Counted from the stretch's first letter, positions 10,481 to 23,705 are shown. The stretch is DNA of 44,811 bases from Azolla pinnata (GCA_037176905.1 JBBBWG010026647.1:1-44811), one strand, 5' to 3'. The notes: a model not told the origin generated them from the letters alone. Numbers and translations: made by a program.

Positions 10481-11799
10481 TGTGGATGGTTGATTTCAGG
10501 TCTTCATCATGAAGGTTACACTGATCCTCTCTAGAAAGAGTTGTCTTTAAACATATGGAAATTAGATAATCTTCAATCTCTCGGCATCCCAACAGCAACT
10601 CTTTGTTGATTTCAAAAGTGGCTGCAGGAAGGTTTATAACATGTTTTTGATACTGGCATTTATTTCCAAGCAGACCCATTGGCAATTTGTTCACTTGATA
10701 GCTCATGTTCTGCTTAAGCACAATCCAAACATTTTCGCCCAGCAATATAGGTCTTCTTAAACACAATCCAGACATTTTTTATCCAAATTTTGGACTGAAA
10801 AAAAACGACACTTTTTTTTTACTAAAATATCTTCCAAATTAGATATGTATATGAAGAGTTCAGAACTAGCAGCACTCTGGAAATTGCAGTACCGACTGTA
10901 TAAAACGGAAACTAAATTCTAATATGTAGTAATTAACGTCTGTCTTTACAGTATTTTTGAGGGTGTATCTAAAATGATGAACCTGGCATTGTCTTGGTTC
11001 ATACAAGCTTAATAGCTCCAAATGCTTGTATGCACGAATGAGGGTTGTTGCTTTCTGATTGCTGTCAGCGCCATTTCTATTTCAAGAGGGAGTGTTCTGA
11101 CTTTGCTTCGAGGGTTGATAACAAGTTCAGGTTGATTGCAATTGCACACTTCCACCTTGCTTGAATTTGGCGACTATTTCCTTTCTGTTTTGACTTTCGG
11201 TCAGAAGAGATTTCCAGATATGTAAGAGAAGTACTTGTACCAAATACAGAAGTTCATGGCTTGCGAAAAAGACCAGACTTTTTTTGCATGAAACCCGATT
11301 ACTCTCAATTTTAGATGGCAGTACTTTTTAGCATATGATTCAAACGTCAATCAAACCACTTTTATATGTATAAGAATGCCGGAGAACACATTATTGTACT
11401 TGAAATGCATTCCGACATCGCATAACATGTAGGATTTTTCCAACACATCAAAGACACATGTGCCAATTACTTTTTATATTCAAGTTGAGAACGAATATGA
11501 GATTGATTATTTGATTGGATAGATTCTCAAAATTTGAATGTCAGGTAATGAACTCTATAATACATCATATGACCCCAAACATGTCGGATTATAATATATT
11601 TTTGCTCAATTATGAGCAATTGAGTAAATGCACTTAAAGATAGTAATAAATTGAACTGCATTTTAAGATATCGTGCCTTCAATTTGATTGTTCTACTGCC
11701 ACTGGTATTGTTTTTACCTGCATAAAATAAAACACCCCGGTATAAATTTTCATCAAACGCCATGTTGAACATGATTTGGAGTAATCAATCACCACATCA
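10481..11799. other. Intergenic between convergent genes
   Basis: This 1.3-kb AT-rich stretch between the stop codons of the peptidase (+) and sucrose synthase (-) genes should hold both 3' untranslated regions. A minus-strand open frame at 10206-10775 is the antisense of peptidase exons plus 3' flank and shows no protein-like sequence. No repeat or RNA gene recognised. Confidence 0.6.
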
Positions 11800-14700
11800 T
11801 TAGGCATCATAGTATACCAGATTCCTATATTTCAATATGTAGAACATCTCCAGATACCGGCGTGCTTCGAGCCGTCCAAGCATCGGTACACATTTCCAGA
11901 ATCCGTAAACTCTAGTCAATGTCATAAGCCGCTCTGCATGTATTTTCCATGTGTACCTGTTGGTTGCCAGATATCATGTCATCAGATACATTAAATACAC
12001 AAATAACGACTATGAATGCATGACAATGTGTTCACAACGTGCAACATCACACAGTACCTTGGCCTCAATCAATATGCATCATTTCCTGAACAATCCCTCG
12101 TATTTCTCTAGATTAACCTTGAAATGGGCATACAACGAAATTTCATTCCCTCACCTTTCATATATTCTTTGCAATGAAGCTTCGGATATAGTGTGCCAAT
12201 AACTTGGATCAGCCTTGCACTTGGCAAAGAAGTGAGCAAGCATTGCACTTGATTCTGGACCATTATATGGGTTGATGTGGAACCCAGAGACACCATGCAC
12301 AATCACCTCAGCTGGCCCTCCGTAACAAGTAGCAAAAGTGGGAAGTCCACATGCCATTGCCTCAATAACAGTCAATCCAAATCCCTCATAAAGGGCAGGC
12401 TGTACAAATTTTCAAATCCACAAACATATAAAACTTTGATATACAAACTAAGTTTGAATTTTTCGTAAAACCAGGCTGTACAAAGTTCGTTGGGTGATTC
12501 GACAGACTTTTGAGATTATTCCAAAAAAATCTTCAGTTACTTTTGTTAGTGATAGGCGTAATTGCAGATGAATTTCTTTAAAACCCAAAAATTTTCTTTC
12601 GATTTGCGAAGGAAGAAAAAAAAATGTGCTATACAAATATATTTGCAAATCCTTTTGTAACCCAACCAAAATGGCCATGAATTTAGGTTATTTTCCCTCT
12701 CCCCATGCTGAGAGAGCTCCCATGCTCAAATAGAGCATATACTGTTAATGCATCGAAGCTCTCTGGGGAGATGGATTTGGAGAGATAACAGAAAGTCAAA
12801 GGCTTTGGGAAAGAAAGTAGTTAAAGTATATCAAACATTATTACATCATCACAGCACTTTCAGAGAAATGCACTTTTTACAACAGATCCAGACATTCTGT
12901 CACATAATCACATGCACTTCCTTTATAGAACTCACGTTCAAATCACAGGTTTCAGTTCTAGGACTCTTACCTGAATAAACACGCCCCTTGTATCAGCAAT
13001 ATAACGGTATAGTTCCCCGTTTCTTATTCGATTTGTTTGTGTACAAACCCATCTAAACTGACCAAATAGGTTGTACTCTTCAACAAGGCTATTCATTGCC
13101 TCAATTTCTTTAGCTTCCTCTGCATCCATGGACTTATTTGGATATCTGTCACCGCCAACAACAAGCAGATTGACCATCTGGCGCAGCTCAGGATTTTCAC
13201 AGAACCAACGAACCAATCCTGTCAAATTCTTTACACGGTCCAACCAAGCCATAGTAAAGATTATTGGCTTTGAATGGTCTTCTATGAACCCTCTGCAAAA
13301 GAAAAAATCAGGTGATGAGGTACACGAGGACTACCATATAAAATGCACGCACACATATATGCAAAATAAAGATACACGCACACACACATACACACATGTA
13401 CAAAATGCATAAACATGCATGTACGCATTAGTAGGGGCATTGCAATAAATGCATAAAAACACACAAATATATTCATAAATCCACGTGTGCATCACTAGGG
13501 GCAATGCAATACATGCACACACAAATATATGCATATATCCATAGTGGATCAGTCGAGGCACACACACAATACATAGATACATATAAGCATGCATTTATAG
13601 AAATGCATAAACACGCATGTATGCATTAGTAGGGGCAATGCAATACATGGACACAAATATATGCATAAATCCATAGTGGATCAGTTTGAAGCGCAAAAAT
13701 ATACATAAATACATATAAGCATGCATTTATAGACATGTAATATGAAGAGAGAGACAAGTGTTGATCAGTTTGATTGGGGCTGTAAATAAGGTCCTCAATA
13801 TCCCCATGAAGAGCTTTTAACCGCCTCTTCTCATCAGAATAAGGAAAATATATATTCACGTCTGCTCCAGGTGAAACTATATTGAACTTTGGATCAAAAA
13901 CATCGATGCCATAAATTACACGGTAGCATCCAGGTAGGGTGAAAGCCATGTGACTCTCATATTGACCAACAGTATCTTTACTGCCCAAAACACATGACTC
14001 GTATTAAATATTTTCAGATTCCCAAGAAGCAAATAGGAGCTAGAACTTTTCTGATCTTATAAAAGGAGAGTAGAAATAACAATCCTTTTCCAAACCTTCC
14101 TGCAATCTCTTGGTAAGTGCTAGTTATTATGAAGTCAGCATGGTTCATGGCTATAAGATCTGCAGTGAATTGGCAAGAGAAATGATATTTCTCTTCAAAG
14201 TCTTTCCAGTAAATATCAGAGTCTGGATATTTTGTTTTCTCCAATGTATGTGCAATGTTGCACTGAAGCAAAGAACGGAAACTGTCTCTTAGATTACAGA
14301 ACGTAACTAAAAGAGGGAAAAATGTTGCAGAAGGTACCTGAGTCACACCAAGTTTATGTGAAATCAACGATGCAACCAAATTTCCATCGCTATAATTTCC
14401 TACTATCAGTTCAGGTGGACCATTGAGCTCCCCGCAAATCTCACTTATTGCGTCCTACATATAACTTAATTTGAATCAAATTTTAAGACACAGATCACAT
14501 CAGGAAGTAGATTGATGAAGGTAAACCAATTAGGAAAAACTTAGCAATAGGAAGCAGATAAGATGTAGGGTACACCAACATACAACGTGAAAAAAGAGGT
14601 AAACTTAGGTTTCCTACCTTTAATTACATAGTACTTAAGACGGCTTAACGATGCCACTTCCAGAAACTCCATATCATGTAGAAAGTGGATGAAAAAGGGA

Positions 14701-17550
14701 GCTACAGATAATTCTATACCTTTGCAAATCGTTCCAAATAAGGCCAAATAGCAAAACGTGATCTCCATCCTCGCACCACACCTTTGTCAGTGCGAAACGG
14801 TACCCTCAATATTTTTGAAAATTGGGTACCGCTTATTTTCTCAAGCCGTTGGTTGCATTTGGTCCCCTCCGCATCTGGAATCAGCCGAGTTACCTTCACA
14901 AATCATCCCACCCTCTCAAAACTATATACCATAGTACCTAACTCTCCAGGGAAACCTCTGATGCAATGATATTGTAAGACATACCACCAGTATTTTTGGT
15001 TCTATCTGAAGCCCTTGCTTCCTAATATTCTCCAGCATCTCACTTTCCAGTGCACGAACTTGATCCAAAATATAAACCACCTAGAATCCAAAGCCAAAGT
15101 GCCCAGCATATTTTACTCTAGGAATGCAAATTTGAAAAACTCACCAAAATACCCAGTTTAGAGGAAGTTCAATGTGATCCTCTTTGTGAAATTTAGAGGA
15201 AGCGTTTTGGAATTTCCAATATAAGTATGCTTTTGTTGGCGTTTCCTAACCTGTCCACCTGTATCTGGTAAACCAAGTACATTGGCCTGCCCAAAGTATC
15301 CATGGGGCGACAATATCACCACATTGAAAACCATAGGTATTCTTCCCAGGAAATTCTCTAAAGTAGCTGGATCGGGTGCTTGAAGAATCTCCAGGAGTGA
15401 GTGTATCATATCTAATACACATTTAGCAGTGTTTCCCCATCCTTTTTCGAGCCCCAGCTCCTGTAGTCTGCAAGGATGAAAAAAGAGGGAAATATGAAAC
15501 AAGGAATAACACATGAATGCTGAAGCATTTCCTTTTTTAGGTGAAAATAAGAGGCCTTACGTATCTCCACAATAATCTGTTGTTGATTTCGTAAGGTTAC
15601 CTTAGACATGCTAGCACAGTGCAAAACTAGTGTTTAAAGACACTAAGGTTGTGCATTCAAGCCTGAACTACAAAAATTGAACTCTGTTCTCCTTGATAAT
15701 TGCTAACATACCTGTGTCCAAATTCTGCATATACTGTATCCTCTGGTAGTTTGAGTAATATCTCCTCTGCTTTAAGCAATGAAGTCCTTAGGTTTTCTAC
15801 ATTTGGAATGCGTTCATTCAGCATCAATGTCTGCAAGGACCAAGAAGTAGTTTCAGATCACTTGGGATTAATTTTTGAATGGAGTTCACAAATGGTTTCT
15901 AACCTTTCTGTGTATTGAAACTCAAATTTTATTTTTGTGACGATGGTTCTTTTCTAGCATATATATGTTCATAACCCTAACCTACGTAAAATTAGGCATG
16001 TTATATTAGTTTCTCCAATTTCAACTACGATGAACTTGGTCATCCTGAGCACGACTTGAAAAACGGAGGCAATGAGAGATGAATTCATATTCATATGCCT
16101 TGAATCAACTTTGAATAAAGAAAGGCTTAGAGTTTTCTGAAGCAAACTGTTGCTGGGTCTACCCTTTCATCTATCAACAGGAAGGTGATCTTAGACAAAA
16201 AAGTGAAGCAAATTGACTGACCCTAACATTTGAGCATATTATCCTCTGGTATTTGTGTGCCTTTAGAAATTTGCGCATTATATGACATTTGAGTATTATT
16301 ACCTGTCCTTGGTATTTGTGTGCCTTTAAAAAGTCAAGCAGTGGCCACATGCTTTCAATGTCGCCAAAAAGCCGTGAGCATAAATGACGGTTCAAAAACT
16401 GAACTCCGTTTCCAATAGAGCATGAGCGGGTCAACCGTGGAAAATTTGCATTGAATGGTCCAAAATCTAGTTCAAGCACATAAGGATCTTTTACCCTGCT
16501 TTCAGTAGTAGATCTTACATGTCAAGAAAACAAATTCTTTCCTGTTTTAGACTCATGCAGAGTGCCAATAATGCTTTATCACATAGACACAACATGAAAT
16601 ATCTTGAAATATCTTAATGCATTTTGAGTCACTACTCATCCCATTCAAGCAAATCTTCAAAAACATATGATTTTTCTGAACAAGAAAGGTGTTGCATACC
16701 ACTCATTTACAAGAAGCTCTTTAAATGCAAGGTACTCGGAGACAGAGAGCGCATCAAGCATCAATTCATCCACGTTAACCCTAACATATTCCCACATGCC
16801 TGGGTTAGGTCGAATCGCCAATGCAACCCAAGGCGGATATACAACAGCCTCCTGTTTCAATATCTGAAAAGCTTAGACAGTTCCATCTACGAAATAATGC
16901 ATTAAAAGAAAGATGAAATTAGGGAGTGCTTACACAATCAGCATCAATCAAGATCAACGTATTATGAGAAATCAACTTCACACTTCAAAATAAAGAGCCA
17001 TTTCTCACAATGTAGGATTTGAACCCATGATCAAGGTGCAATAAGCAAGATTCATCAGACTTGAAGGAAATACCTGAACAGCCTGGAGAACCAACGAGAA
17101 ATCTTCTTGAACAAGAAGACCATCATAATCATGTACAAATGTTTTAAGCCCAGAGAGAATCTCATGAGGTTGTAATATGCATCGACCACGAGAAACATAC
17201 CTGTAATTCGTAAAATGAACCAAAACACAAGGCCCAAATAAAAACTAAAAACTAGTGTAACAAGGAGAGCATAAAAATCCCTGCATTTTAACATTATATA
17301 TATAGGAAAAAAGAAACTAGGGATAAAGAATGATGCATTAACAACGTATATATATCTGATTAGAAATTAAAATAAGGAGATTGAAACAACAAATGAACAA
17401 GAACAAGAACAGAGAGAGAGAGAGAGAGAGATACCTGGAGAAGAGAGAAACAAGTTCGTTTGTGTGGTCACTTAAGCAACCCTGAACTCTTTCCGTCATG
17501 CTTGGTGACCTAGTTAAGATGGGTTCTCCAGGGATTGCGGTGGAAGCCAT
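11800..17550 (-). CDS. Sucrose synthase (GT4 family), UDP-site Arg replaced by Trp
   Basis: Fourteen coding exons, in transcript order: 17550-17435, 17200-17074, 16863-16700, 16495-16303, 15830-15712, 15467-15251, 15080-14985, 14893-14720, 14454-14338, 14262-14096, 13980-13756, 13292-12971, 12399-12155, 11956-11800. All phases match, giving 812 aa, normal for the family (about 805-815). The N-terminus has LTRSPS, the usual kinase target context (Ser17). The GT-B core shows [22 protein letters not shown] with His295 in its HGYF, and the catalytic E-x7-E in [11 protein letters not shown] (Glu684, Glu692). Sucrose synthase reversibly converts sucrose and UDP to UDP-glucose and fructose in the cytosol. 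Sequence style ([17 protein letters not shown]) is nearest to the SUS2/SUS3 clade by memory. Oddities: [10 protein letters not shown] has Trp588 where GT4 enzymes keep Arg, the tail is short, and the exon 11 donor is a weak GTCTCT. Catalytic activity is therefore uncertain. Confidence 0.93.
13330..13740 (-). repeat. Degenerate minisatellite in sucrose synthase intron 11
   Basis: The intron between exons 11 and 12 holds repeated segments with a core like GCATTAGTAGGGGCAATGCA followed by ACAAATATATGCATAAATCCA, starting at 13425, 13490 and 13623. The last two also share the following CATAGTGGATCAGT and ATACATATAAGCATGCATTTATAG. Between units are CA- and CATA-rich runs. It is non-coding and explains the Cys/Tyr/His-rich open frames on the minus strand here. 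Confidence 0.8.
16226..16328 (-). repeat. Direct duplication spanning the 3' edge of sucrose synthase exon 4
   Basis: The exon 4 end, encoding FLKAHKYQ and its donor site, recurs 59 bp further into intron 4 (16226-16265 versus 16285-16328). The intronic copy again reads FLKAHKYQ in frame but its donor region is altered. The copy is not needed for the reading frame. Confidence 0.8.
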
Positions 17551-19497
17551 GGTTTCCTTTCCTTTACTTTCTTCTCTGTCCTATATGGTGAGACACATCA
17601 ACCAAGTCTACACTATGTAGGGGAGGGGGCTGATTTAGGGTTTTTGTAGCTTCACTGAAAAGCTATCAAGGGTTTAAGGCCCTTGGGGAATTTAGAATCT
17701 TGGGCTTAGAATCTTGACAGTTGGAGGCAATGGGGGGGTGTCCACATCATTGGGGGAATATTCTTTGAGAATATTCCAATGGCAGTGGATTCTAAACTTT
17801 GGAGAACAAACACATCAACCAATACAATGCATTCTGTGGATTCGCGTATAGTCCTGTGGATTCGCATCATAGTCGACTTGCTCTAGTTTGCTCAAATCAT
17901 TGGATCTTTCGGAAACCCGTCTTTGAAACAAGCTATAGCTACCCTGCATGGCCACTTTGACGCCGATTTGCTCTATATACGGGTAGGTAAATTTTGCCAT
18001 CGATGAATCAGCTCGGTTTGCATCAAACTCGAACCTTAGTTTCTTTTTTGTTTCTCGTCAAGGTGGCACATTGAGATGCTTGACGTGGATCCTACACTTT
18101 TTCGCTCGATCAGAAATGTATACGAGTAGTAATGCAATAGACCAGCAACCGTCGTAAGAGAAATTCAGCTGGAAAGAGCAGCATGTTCAAGGCTTAGGGT
18201 TTAGGGTTTTCCAGCTCGAGTAGTATCCTTTCATGGCTTCCACCACCAATGCAGGTCCTCAGAAATGCATGAACTCACCAAGAAAAAAGACTGTTGAATG
18301 GGGGGAAGGTGCACGGCTCGCCTGATCTTTTTTAAAGAAAAGAAAGAATTAGGGTTTTCGTTTCGGTTTCTTCTTTTTCTTAACCTAACTGCCGCCTTGG
18401 AAACAACAATCTCGTGGCCTCCACCTCGAAATGGTGCACCATATCCACCTCGATGCCGTTTGTTTTAGTTCAAGATTCCCATTGCCTTGTTTTATAAGGC
18501 AAGCACGGATCATTCGTTCCGGCCTCGGATCTCGATCACGACAGTAGCTCATCATTATTTGTTCTGTATGACAAAATGCCAGAAACTTTTGATCCATGGG
18601 ATCATTCAGATCCCTTACTGTGCATTCGCACCTTCCGCTGTTTGTTGCAGTTCCTTGAAGGGAAAGACAAACACATCAGAACAGAGAAAAAGCAGATATC
18701 ACACAATACATCAGTTTTGCCATTGCAAGTGCAAAGAGATGTATCATCCGTTTTGATGCATTAACAAAAAAATAACTGTGAAGCTCTTGAATGTGTCTGT
18801 CTGTAGTAGAGCTGATCATGAGCAATAAGACTATATTACACTGCCCATGTGCATGGTACAAAACATCACTAATCTATTATAGAACAGTATTTGTCGGATG
18901 GTGCTTCAATATGTTGCATGTTGGGCAAGAAAATAAACCCAAACTAATACAATCAATCCAACACTAGCATTCAAAGTTTACGGACCAGATCAGATTTTGC
19001 CTTCATGAAGTGTACGCATCATATTACCGGATTCCATCCACTGTTCCAGCATGAACACTGAACATAAAAAATCATAAGGAGAGCACCCATTGACCCAAGG
19101 AGTATTTTGAATACTCCGATGTTTTCTCCTTAAAAATCGAAAGAGTATCGGCATAATAAAGTTACTTATATACACATTGTCTGCCTTGAGTGAATGCCTT
19201 GTCTTAGTGTGGGGAGGCCGAAAGGAGGGGGGGAGGAGGGGATTAGGTCTCCAAATGCACTCAAAAAAGCTGTCTTACATGTTACGTAGAACAGTTTTGG
19301 ACAGTTTACAACCTGTTATGAGAGACATATATAGGCCTATACTGTAGCAATATATCAGGGTTTGTCTTCTTCTTTTTTTTCTAAATCTTTGGTTCTTCTT
19401 GGTTTTTTTTCTACAATCATCTACAAAAGAAAAAACGATGCTGCAGGATGACAATTTCCAAGCTATCTTCTCACCCGAGGGCAGGGAAAACCGAGAG
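17551..19497. other. Intergenic: sucrose synthase 5' flank and MED26 3' flank
   Basis: No gene supported. AGGGTTT motifs occur at about 17635, 18191-18207 (two overlapping) and 18351. On the minus strand a TATATAG word at about 17971-17977 lies about 420 bp upstream of the sucrose synthase ATG and could be its TATA element if the leader is long or contains an intron. A G-rich purine run is at 19218-19240. The remaining open frames are short and lack protein-like sequence. Confidence 0.55.
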
Positions 19498-22400
19498 TCA
19501 GCTGCGATACTTGCGATTTTGACCCCCGTGTACTGCCATTGACTTTTGGCCAGATTGTGGATTGGGCTTGATCCGGATGGCTTGACTGGCAGTCTTTGGA
19601 ATATCTGGGATATCGAGGACTTGCACGACACGTTGCTTCTTTGCTGAAATAGCAGGCACACATATTCATGCTAGGCACCATTAATACAAAAGAAGAAAAC
19701 CCACACTACAAGAAGGTCAAAGGGGAAGCTAGCCACAGAAAAGAAAAAAGCAAAACGAAAGCAAAACGCTTGCTTAATACAGTTCCCATCTCAGGAAAGT
19801 AAAAAACCAGTGTAGAGCTCAAGCAGAAGCAGAAAAAACAAGAAAGAGATGCAAATAGAAATGCTACCATTCTCTGCTTGCTGATACCCTTGGTGAAGTT
19901 TCCTTTTGGCATTCTCGAGTTTCTGGTCAACCAAGCACTTCTCTGTCTTCTGCAAGAACAGCACATGAATCTTCTCAGCAGAAGGAAAGTTGGGCATGCA
20001 TTATTTTGATAAATCTATTTTGTGTCAATGCACTAAGGGATGTATGTATATAAAAATTTACTTATTCTTTCACCGATGAAGCAAAACATGATATATAGCA
20101 CGTCGAAAAGAACAAAGGAGCAGAACAAACAGATTTCATCCCACCAATTGTTTGAGTTAACAGATAAGCAAGGGGATAATATCTGAGAATCAAATTTGAC
20201 TCTAGAAACTGAAATGCCCCTAAGTATCTGAACAATCGGTGCTGTAATAGCCTGGAATTTACTACATTAGAAGAGTACTCTCAGAAGTTTTAAGTCAAAG
20301 GCATGCTAATTAACAGAATGCAATTCCATCTGTTAATGCTCAAATAAGATATTTACCAGGGCTGAAGACTTCTGAGTAGAATTGACATGAGGTTGAGGTG
20401 CTACTAGGGTTTTCCTCCCTGAGTCATGGATTGATTTTGACCCTACGGCAATAGCAGTAGACGAAACACCCTTTGAAACCCTATCATTCCCAACAATAGA
20501 CGAGACATTGCTGTTGTCCAACTTGCTCGTCTTCCCTTTCAAGGTGGACTGCACTGTGATGGGCGGGTCCCGGCGAGTTGCACTCCCTCTCTCCTCTGGT
20601 ATTTGTATGCTCCCCGATTGCGAATGCGAGTGCGATTGTGACCCTGAAAAGTAGTTAAGATTGTCTTTAATCGAAGGTTCACCAGAGAGAATACAAAAGC
20701 ATTGGTTCAACCTTTGTTTACTTCATTTTATAAGGAGACAATACAATCAAAATTATGTTTAAGTAGAGCCCATTTTGTACTGAGAAGATTACCTTCTCCG
20801 CCCTCAATGAAGCTAAAAAGCTGCAAAAGAAATTTTTGAGCACTGATTAGAAGCTTATCACTGCAAACCATTGTGAATTGGAAGTTTCTAGCTTATTTTC
20901 GTCCCTTAAACATGAGGTACACATAATTAACAAAACAAATACTAGCAACCAGATTTTTTCATCGTATGTTTCAACATAAATATGCATCTATTATATATAG
21001 AAGGGATAATTTATATTTCTATGCACCTGGGACAAATCCACCCCTGTTGACGCTCGACCTTCTTCCATCATTGTATTGTCATCAACCAGAGAGGAGGGAA
21101 GTCTACATTGATCACCCGCATCATGGCTTTGTATGAATTCTCCACATTCTGAAATTCAATCATACCCTCACTTTCTTTCCGTATTCACAGATACCAAAAG
21201 AGAAACATAACATGATGCTAGAATGGAATTGAGCCCAATAAATGAAATTGTTGGTGAATGCATTGTTTTGTGGGGTTTTTTCCAAATTTACATGACCGAG
21301 AGAGAGAGAGGGGGGGAGTGTGTGTGTGTGTGTTATAGTGAAGGGGATCAGTCACCTGTGCGAGTATCTCCTTGGGCACTATTTACCCACTCATCAACCA
21401 ATGTTTTCCAGTGTCTGCACAATTGAAGAGGCCAAATTCAAATAAACGTGTAAGACAAAACGGATTTGATGAATGTGCAGAAGATTTAATAACGTAAACA
21501 TGAGAAAGAAAACAATTTGCATGCAAAAACATGATCCTTACTTGACAAGTTCCTTGACAATGCCTCGAACTTTCCTCGAAGCATGCTTCCGGAGGCCATT
21601 AACATGCTTTCCTATTTCAGTTGACTGTTGCAAAGCATAAATATACGTTTCACATCTACATTTATAGAGATACATTTTGATATCTACGCAATTCAATGAG
21701 AAGTGCTAATTCCTATATCAAGAGATATTTATTTCTTGTGTCATTTATTTAAATAAGAATAAAAAATGACTAATACAGACATTTGACCTGTGAACAAAAA
21801 ATAATAGATCATGCATTAACACCTCTCCCTACACAGGTACATAGATGACAACAAAAAAATTTCTCTCGATAACAAACAATCGATGAATCATAAAGATTCC
21901 ATTAGAATTCTTTGACTATCTCAAACATCAGATACTGACATAGATTGCACATATTGGATGAGGAACAAAGCACCTAAACATAAAGAGTTAATAGAATAGA
22001 TGTAGATTTACAGATAGTTCATACCTTTAAAGCTTCCACTGTGATCTGCATGTATTGTAGTCGCTGTAAAGAATCTAGAATGACTTTCTCTGGCTGCAAA
22101 AGAAGACAATGATATTAGCAAAAACTATGATCTAAATCAAGAGCAAAAGGCATTCAAGAGTGAAGAGAGCTATCCTGAAGAACATCAACATTCAAAGAGA
22201 AGAATCGACTTAGAATCAGAATTGAGAAGCACAGAAACAGCTCAGAAATAGAAACAAAATCATCAAAGTTTGCAAAACATCTAAAACAACGAAAATTCTT
22301 AAAGCATCTCAGAATTAGCAATAAGTTCATCAAATTTAAAAGAACAAAAACATCGAAGGAACGAAGGCCACAGATACAGTAGTGCCACAAAGCATTGAAA

Positions 22401-23003
22401 ATGCGTAGCAACAAAAGAAAGAAATGGAAGGAAGACAACGGGGGAACATAGCAAAACATGGAATAGAAGTAAGGACGGAGAAAGTCCTACTTGATCGACA
22501 TCCTTGATGCTTTCTTTGATGCTCTCGATCTCTCTGAGGACCACAGTTTCTTCATCAAGCTCGGTCTCGTCGTGGTATCCATAGGCTTTCCTCTTCCCAT
22601 CGCATTCTTCCCCATTTCCATCACTATCTCCGTGCTCGTGTTCATGTTCATCCACCCCATCATCGGCAGCAATGTGATCAATCTGGTCGAGCCCGCTACC
22701 ATCATAAGCATCCTCTGCCTCTTCACCATCTCTAACCTCACCTTCTTCCAGGGTACGATTTGGATTGACGTGGCGGTGATTACGACGATGATGATTATTG
22801 TTGGCATTATCATTGTGAGCATTGTTGGCATCATAGAGACTCCTTGAGAACAGAGTTTCAGCAATTTCGACCCTCCGATCTCGGAACTCTAACGGGTAAT
22901 CGCATGCCGCTAGGTGGATGGCCGAGTGGATAAGGTGCCAGATGTCGACATCCGACTGGACCAGGTAGCTCCTCAATTCATCCATCTCGGACCTCCTATC
23001 CAT
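19498..23003 (-). CDS. Mediator subunit 26-like protein with TFIIS N-terminal domain
   Basis: Nine coding exons, in transcript order: 23003-22491, 22093-22025, 21624-21542, 21414-21356, 21148-21027, 20820-20793, 20643-20357, 19949-19868, 19643-19498. All phases agree, giving 462 aa. The N-terminus MDELRSYLVQSDVDIWHLIHSAI..ACDYPLEFRDRR is the small helical domain of plant MED26 proteins. A His/Asn-rich and acidic linker follows (about 60-150). The TFIIS/LW helical bundle is at about 172-242, with LQRLQYMQITVEALKSTEIG, VNGLRKHASRKVRGIVKELV and HWKTLVDEWV. A Ser/Gln-rich region, a coiled segment (LENAKRKLHQGYQQAEN) and the terminal VLDIPDIPK motif complete it. Role by family: nuclear, linking Mediator to RNA polymerase II elongation factors. 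An in-frame second Met at residue 7 is an alternative start. Telo-boxes upstream suggest growth-linked expression. Confidence 0.9.
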
Positions 23004-23052
23004 GGCTACTAGAGGGAGCAAATTCTTCTTCGCGCCTCTTTTCCTCTCTTCC

Positions 23053-23295
23053 CCTCTTTCCAGCCAGCAAATAGAGACCTAAATCTTCGTTATTCTGAGC
23101 GGTTTCATAGTCGAATGAAACCCTAAACTTTCAGAGAGAAACAGGAGCTATGACACAAATGAGATGTCCTGAGTCCCTCTTTCCAGCCGGCAAATGGAAA
23201 CCTAAATCTTCGTTAATCTGAGCGGTTTCATAATCGAAACCCTAAATATTCAGAGAAAAACAGGAGCTATGACACAAATGAGATGTCCTGTGTCG
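23053..23295 (-). promoter_or_regulatory. Tandem 123-bp duplication with telo-boxes upstream of MED26 gene
   Basis: Two about 90% identical units, 23053-23175 and 23176-23295, both run CCTCTTTCCAGCC..CCTAAATCTTCGTT..GAGCGGTTTCAT..GAAACCCTAAA..GAGATGTCCTG. They lie 50-290 bp upstream of the MED26 ATG, so each gives the minus-strand promoter or leader its own AAACCCTA telo-box. A TATATATG word at about 23359 could be the TATA element. Transcription start position is not determined. Confidence 0.75.
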
Positions 23296-23396
23296 CTCTT
23301 TTGGGGAAAAGGGGAAGAAGGGGGATCAAAACAAAGCCCTACAATCGGCTTCTGTATGCATCATATATACATATTTTCTTTCTCCATCTAACTATC

Positions 23397-23672
23397 TTTC
23401 TTCTCTTTCTTTCTTGCTCTTCCTCCTTTCTCCTTTCTCCTTTCTCCTTAGTCTTGAGGAGGCTGCAGAGGAGCTATAGGGCAAAAGGGGGGGCACGGCG
23501 TCTTCCCTTCCTTCTCTATTTTAGCAGAAGCCAAGCTATTCCGATCGTATACATACATACACATGGTGGGAAGCAGGGATGATGATCTGAGCCTCGGGTG
23601 GAACGAAGGAGGCACGCATTGTAGAGCAGTGCTCTGTGACTGTTCTGTTCTGTTGAACCAAAGCAGGGAGAA

Positions 23673-23705
<33 letters not shown>

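Noticed and set aside
10206..10775. 189-aa minus-strand frame
   Set aside because: Antisense to peptidase exons 5-6 and 3' flank; no recognisable domain.
17005..17060. GGGTTCAAATCC on the minus strand in a sucrose synthase intron
   Set aside because: Isolated T-arm-like word without a foldable tRNA.
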